This document shows, one piece after another, positions 60,431 to 64,000 of a DNA stretch of 64,000 nt (position 1 is the first letter of the stretch; each line of letters opens with the position of its first letter). The notes under the pieces were generated by a model. It ran no database searches and was not told the origin of the DNA. It was given only the letters and a program-made list of their open reading frames with translations. The stretch lies in the NCBI RefSeq assembly GCF_002007605.1, contig NZ_CP019799.1:2356001-2420000 (forward strand). Reading direction: 5' to 3'. The DNA comes from Cellvibrio sp. PSBB023. GTDB taxonomy: Bacteria; Pseudomonadota; Gammaproteobacteria; Pseudomonadales; Cellvibrionaceae. Position numbers and translations under genes: made by a program.

Positions 60431-61669
60431 TTAAAAATTGCTTTGGAAAATTTTCTTGATCTTACTGAGCAGCGAACCTTGCGACTCTTTGGCAGCAGGC
60501 GATGAGCGCCCCAGGTTATGCTGCTGCTTCATGGCGTAAATCAACAAACCTACGCCGGTGGAATAAATTGGATTGTTGACTATGTCGGATAATCCACGAA
60601 TGTTCTGCGGTGCACCTAAACGCACAGGCATGTGGAAAATCTCTTCCGCCAATTCAATAACACCTTCCATTTTTGATGTGCCTCCGGTCAACACTATGCC
60701 GGCCGCTAACAAATCCTCATAACCACTGCGGCGCAGTTCAGCTTGCACCAACGTAAATAGCTCGTCGTAACGCGGTTCAACCACTTCAGCCAAGGCTTGA
60801 CGCGATAAGTCGCGCGGTTGGCGATCACCCACGCTGGGCACTTTGATGGTTTCATCCGGGCTGGTTAATTTTGCCAGCGCACAGGCGTACTTGATTTTGA
60901 TTTCTTCCGCATTGGGCGTTGGTGTACGCAATGCCATGGCGATGTCGTTGGTTACCTGATCACCCGCAATTGGGATAACACCCGTATGGCGAATAGCACC
61001 TTCTTTGAAGATGGCGATATCCGTCGTACCACCGCCGATATCGACAACGCACACACCGAGTTCTTTTTCATCCTCAGTCAACACGGAGTAGCTGGACGCC
61101 AGCTGCTCCAAAATAATGTCTTCTACTTCCAGACCACAGCGGCGAATACATTTTTCAATATTTTGCGCGGCATTCACGGCACAAGTCACCAAATGCACCT
61201 TGGCTTCCAAACGCACACCAGACATACCCAGCGGTTCTTTCACCCCGTCTTGATCATCAATCAGAAACTCTTGCGGCAAAATGTGCAGGATTTTTTGATC
61301 CGCCGGAATCGCCACTGCTTGTGCCGCATCAATCACGCGCTCCAAGTCCTGGGAAAACACTTCGCGATCACGAATCGCCACAATACCGTGCGAGTTCAAG
61401 CTGCGAATATGGCTACCTGCGATGCCAGCATAGACCGAATGGATCTGACAACCGGCCATGAGTTCTGCTTCTTCGATAGCGCGCTGAATGGATAGCACGG
61501 TCGACTCAATATTTACCACCACCCCTTTTTTCAAACCATTGGAACGATGGGAACCTATACCAACAATTTCCAACTGACCCTCAGGGGTAATAGCACCAAC
61601 GATAGCTACAACCTTGGACGTGCCGATGTCCAGGCCTACAATCATTTTGTTGTCGCTAACGTGTGCCAT
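60431..61669 (-). CDS. ftsA: Cell division protein FtsA
   Basis: 412 residues, actin-like fold. [15 protein letters not shown] (phosphate 1), [15 protein letters not shown] (phosphate 2) and [13 protein letters not shown] (adenosine) are clear. The C-terminal amphipathic helix ([14 protein letters not shown]) anchors FtsZ to the membrane. Between ftsQ and ftsZ as usual. Confidence 0.97.
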   Translation of the reverse strand: MAHVSDNKMIVGLDIGTSKVVAIVGAITPEGQLEIVGIGSHRSNGLKKGVVVNIESTVLSIQRAIEEAELMAGCQIHSVYAGIAGSHIRSLNSHGIVAIRDREVFSQDLERVIDAAQAVAIPADQKILHILPQEFLIDDQDGVKEPLGMSGVRLEAKVHLVTCAVNAAQNIEKCIRRCGLEVEDIILEQLASSYSVLTEDEKELGVCVVDIGGGTTDIAIFKEGAIRHTGVIPIAGDQVTNDIAMALRTPTPNAEEIKIKYACALAKLTSPDETIKVPSVGDRQPRDLSRQALAEVVEPRYDELFTLVQAELRRSGYEDLLAAGIVLTGGTSKMEGVIELAEEIFHMPVRLGAPQNIRGLSDIVNNPIYSTGVGLLIYAMKQQHNLGRSSPAAKESQGSLLSKIKKIFQSNF

Positions 61670-61729
61670 TCAGTAAACCTCGTTTGCCAGTTAGTAAGCC
61701 AATTTCAATACAACTGGCGATATTCATCA

Positions 61730-62833
61730 TCAATTAATCTGTGGTAAAACCTTTGTTGCCGGAACAGCAACGCCAACCTGAGGCTGACTTTTTATATATT
61801 TTTTTGCCATCTCGGAATCAGCAACCCAACGCACTGCAACACCGTTGCTATAGCGCAGATCAATCGCTTTTACATCTGCCCATACACTATTAAGTTTTGT
61901 GTCGTATACAGTAACAAATCTACGTATTTTTTCCATCACTTGATCGCGTCCAAGTGCGATTTCTACGTGATTTTTTATCGTTAATCGCCAAGATTTTTTG
62001 TTATCGCACTTTAATGCCAATACTTCCAAGCCACGCGAGCGCAAAATTTGGGATAAATCCTGATATTGCTGCAAAATTTCAATCGCATCAGCCTCGTTTC
62101 CTTGTAGCCAAGGCAAGCCGGAAAGCTTGGTTGCATCCTCGACGCGAACAATTTCACCACGCTGATTCAAGAAACCATCGCCCCATCGGGCAATAGGTTT
62201 TTGCTCGGTAATTTTTACCACTAATGTGTCTGGCCAACGTCGGTTAAGTGTGACTTTTTCCACCCAGGGATCTGTCAACAACGCCCCCTTGAGACGCATC
62301 AGGTTTAACTGCAAAAAATCGCCATCAATTTCGTCGCCAATGAGCTCGGTTGCACGCGTTTTGCTGATTAGATTGAACTCGCCCTCAACCACCACACTTT
62401 TAATTGGCCGCTCAAAGACTTTAGCCAATGGCTCGCTAATCCAATAAAGCCCGAAGGCTAATGCCAAGACAAAAACGACAGTGGCAAACTTGCGATTCAG
62501 CCACGTAAAATTCCATTGCCAATTGCGTTTTTGCGCTACCGGGCGACGGGATTTACTCGCGCCTTGTGGCGATGCCTTCGTATAACCTTGCTCACGCGGC
62601 GCAACACGCTTGGGCCTGCGGGCAAAATCACTCTGCGCTGTACCTGAATCCGCCGAATCCAAAAGCACATCGCGTATTATTCGGGCAGCGGGCGTCGATG
62701 TTCCAACAACCTCCACCGCTTCACTTCGCTCAACCGCTGGGCGACGGGAACGCGCTGGAGGAGCATCGCCCTCCAATTGACCGCTACCAAACCGCGGCTC
62801 AATACGTTCACCAACCCCCTTAAAATCGCGCAT
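61730..62833 (-). CDS. ftsQ: Cell division protein FtsQ with long cytoplasmic tail
   Basis: 367 residues; family members are usually under 300. About 112 residues rich in Arg, Pro, Ser and Ala precede the single membrane helix (about 116-132, FATVVFVLALAFGLYWI). The periplasmic POTRA domain begins at RPIKSVVVEGEF and the FtsQ domain ends near residue 345. It joins FtsL/FtsB to the divisome. The ATG lies four bases after the ddlB stop. No internal Met exists in the tail. Confidence 0.92.
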   Translation of the reverse strand: MRDFKGVGERIEPRFGSGQLEGDAPPARSRRPAVERSEAVEVVGTSTPAARIIRDVLLDSADSGTAQSDFARRPKRVAPREQGYTKASPQGASKSRRPVAQKRNWQWNFTWLNRKFATVVFVLALAFGLYWISEPLAKVFERPIKSVVVEGEFNLISKTRATELIGDEIDGDFLQLNLMRLKGALLTDPWVEKVTLNRRWPDTLVVKITEQKPIARWGDGFLNQRGEIVRVEDATKLSGLPWLQGNEADAIEILQQYQDLSQILRSRGLEVLALKCDNKKSWRLTIKNHVEIALGRDQVMEKIRRFVTVYDTKLNSVWADVKAIDLRYSNGVAVRWVADSEMAKKYIKSQPQVGVAVPATKVLPQIN

Positions 62834-62837
62834 GGTT

Positions 62838-63809
62838 TTATGCTTTGTCTTTCACGCTTGCGCGCAAAATTGTCAGTACCAATTCAGTAAACGACAAACC
62901 AATCGCCTTAGCAGCCATGGGAACCAGGCTATGACTGGTCATGCCGGGCGCCGTGTTCACTTCCAACAAGTAAAAGTTTTGTTGTTGATCGGCCATTACA
63001 TCCACTCGTCCCCACCCACGACACCCTACGGTTCTGAACGCATTCAATGCCAGGTTTTTTAATTCCTGTTCTTTTTCTGCTGACAAACCACAAGGGCAAA
63101 GATAGCGAGTGTCTTCGGCGATGTACTTGGCATTGAAGTCGTAGAAACTATGGTCTGTTTCTAATTTGATGGGAGGCAAGGCTTCACCATCAAGAATCGC
63201 TACGGTGTACTCACTGCCCACAATCAAACGCTCCACCAACACACTGCCCTGATATTGCGCCGCTTTATTGAAAGCGGCTTCCAAATCGGCAGCAGTATTC
63301 ACACGCGACATACCAATGCTGGAACCTTCATTTGCCGGTTTCACCATCACATCGCCACCCAAATGGGCAAGTACCTGCGCAAAGTTTGAATTGCCGTTCA
63401 GCACTGCAAATTCCGGTGTTGGTAAACCTTGTTTGCCGTTTATATCAACACCACGCCACAATTGTTTGGTGCGCAACTTATCCATTGCCAAGGCTGATGA
63501 CTGCACATCACTACCGGTATAGGGAATATTTAAAAATTCCAGCAAGGCTTGAATGCGACCATCTTCCCCACCTGGGCCATGCAGTATTAAAAATGCGCGA
63601 TCGATTTTTGCGGCTTGAATGTCGGCAATAATATTGTGACCCACATCGATTGTCACATGCTCAATGCCCGCCTCAACCAAAGCAGCAATCACGGCGGCAC
63701 CACTTTGCAATGAAATTTCACGCTCAGCGGAAAGGCCACCAAATAACACGCCTACGCGACCAATTTGTTTTTTTAGCGCCTCATCGACAGGCAACTTGAC
63801 TGCTTGCAT
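62838..63809 (-). CDS. ddlB: D-alanine--D-alanine ligase
   Basis: 323 residues, ATP-grasp. GRVGVLFGGLSAEREISLQSG, HGPGGEDGRIQALLEFLNIPYTG (spread over 78-100), MVKPANEGSSIGM, GWGRVDVMAD and LLEVNTAPGMTSHSL are typical. It makes D-Ala-D-Ala for peptidoglycan. It lies between murC and ftsQ, 13 bases after the murC stop. Confidence 0.96.
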   Translation of the reverse strand: MQAVKLPVDEALKKQIGRVGVLFGGLSAEREISLQSGAAVIAALVEAGIEHVTIDVGHNIIADIQAAKIDRAFLILHGPGGEDGRIQALLEFLNIPYTGSDVQSSALAMDKLRTKQLWRGVDINGKQGLPTPEFAVLNGNSNFAQVLAHLGGDVMVKPANEGSSIGMSRVNTAADLEAAFNKAAQYQGSVLVERLIVGSEYTVAILDGEALPPIKLETDHSFYDFNAKYIAEDTRYLCPCGLSAEKEQELKNLALNAFRTVGCRGWGRVDVMADQQQNFYLLEVNTAPGMTSHSLVPMAAKAIGLSFTELVLTILRASVKDKA

Positions 63810-63822
63810 GACTCAATAACCT

Positions 63823-64000
63823 CTAACGCAATTGTCGTTTTGCTAATTCAGGAGAAAGTACACCCACATTACCAGCGCCCTGGGTGATCACTATGTCGCC
63901 AGCACGAACTATGTCTTTTACGATTGCAGGAACACCGTCAACGGTTTCAACAAAAATCGGCTCAACCACTCCGCGTGCACGCACACTGCGACACAAGTGA
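63823..64000 (-). CDS. murC: UDP-N-acetylmuramate--L-alanine ligase, C-terminal end (cut by window edge)
   Basis: The last 58 codons read CRSVRARGVVEPIFVE, then AGDIVITQGAGNVG and the end SPELAKRQLR. The QGAG segment and the position before ddlB match MurC. The rest is beyond the window. Confidence 0.93.
   Translation of the reverse strand, partial: HLCRSVRARGVVEPIFVETVDGVPAIVKDIVRAGDIVITQGAGNVGVLSPELAKRQLR

Overview
The window is chromosomal DNA from a gammaproteobacterium. The best guess is a Cellvibrio-like plant-polysaccharide degrader. Two things point there. The right end carries the Pseudomonas-type order murC-ddlB-ftsQ-ftsA-ftsZ-lpxC-(M23 peptidase)-secA-argJ-(Nudix/ThiE) and nadC/pilA-pilB-pilC-pilD-coaE-yacG. 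The middle carries a set of GH35, GH95 and TonB-dependent receptor genes that resembles the xyloglucan utilisation locus known from Cellvibrio japonicus. The genus is an inference from gene content; no rRNA is present.

Layout. 0-9.5 kb is mixed: the first 53 codons of an FucP-type fucose permease (cut by the window edge), a DUF4114/PEP-CTERM secreted protein, small membrane and unknown proteins, a GAF-PAS-GGDEF-EAL protein, a divergent LysR/MFS pair, a membrane-anchored AraC-type regulator and a methyltransferase. 9.8-12.6 kb holds an old-yellow-enzyme reductase and a CACHE-GGDEF cyclase. 12.6-15.4 kb is an AT-rich patch with a short coiled-coil protein, a GNAT acetyltransferase, a DUF2214 membrane protein and a GDPD-fold protein with altered metal-site residues. 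15.4-19.2 kb holds an alkaline phosphatase translationally coupled to a lipoprotein, and an MltB-type lytic transglycosylase.

19.3-28.2 kb (minus strand) is the carbohydrate locus: flavin-dependent halogenase, GH95 fucosidase, TonB-dependent receptor (frameshifted in a run of six G) and GH35 beta-galactosidase. A terminator separates the receptor from the GH35 gene. 28.4-33.7 kb holds a helical NIT-like protein, outer-membrane phospholipase A, and a DUF1631 protein overlapping a PilZ protein.

34.0-42.1 kb is a guanidine operon: a guanidine-I (ykkC) riboswitch, ABC importer genes, two DUF1989 proteins (the carboxyguanidine deiminase pair) and a biotin-dependent carboxylase. The allophanate hydrolase that would finish the pathway is not in the window. 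42.2-51.7 kb holds a second DUF1631 paralogue, nadC, and the type IV pilus genes pilA (with a clear sigma-54 promoter), pilB, pilC and pilD, then coaE and yacG. 51.7-64.0 kb is the housekeeping cell-envelope and division cluster on the minus strand, ending in the C-terminal 58 codons of murC.

The strongest leads are the halogenase inside a sugar-uptake locus, the riboswitch-controlled guanidine operon without its last enzyme, the G-tract frameshift in the receptor, the membrane-spanning AraC regulator with a carbohydrate-binding-like sensor, and the two DUF1631 genes tied to PilZ and pilus neighbours. No tRNA, rRNA, CRISPR array, insertion sequence or prophage was seen.
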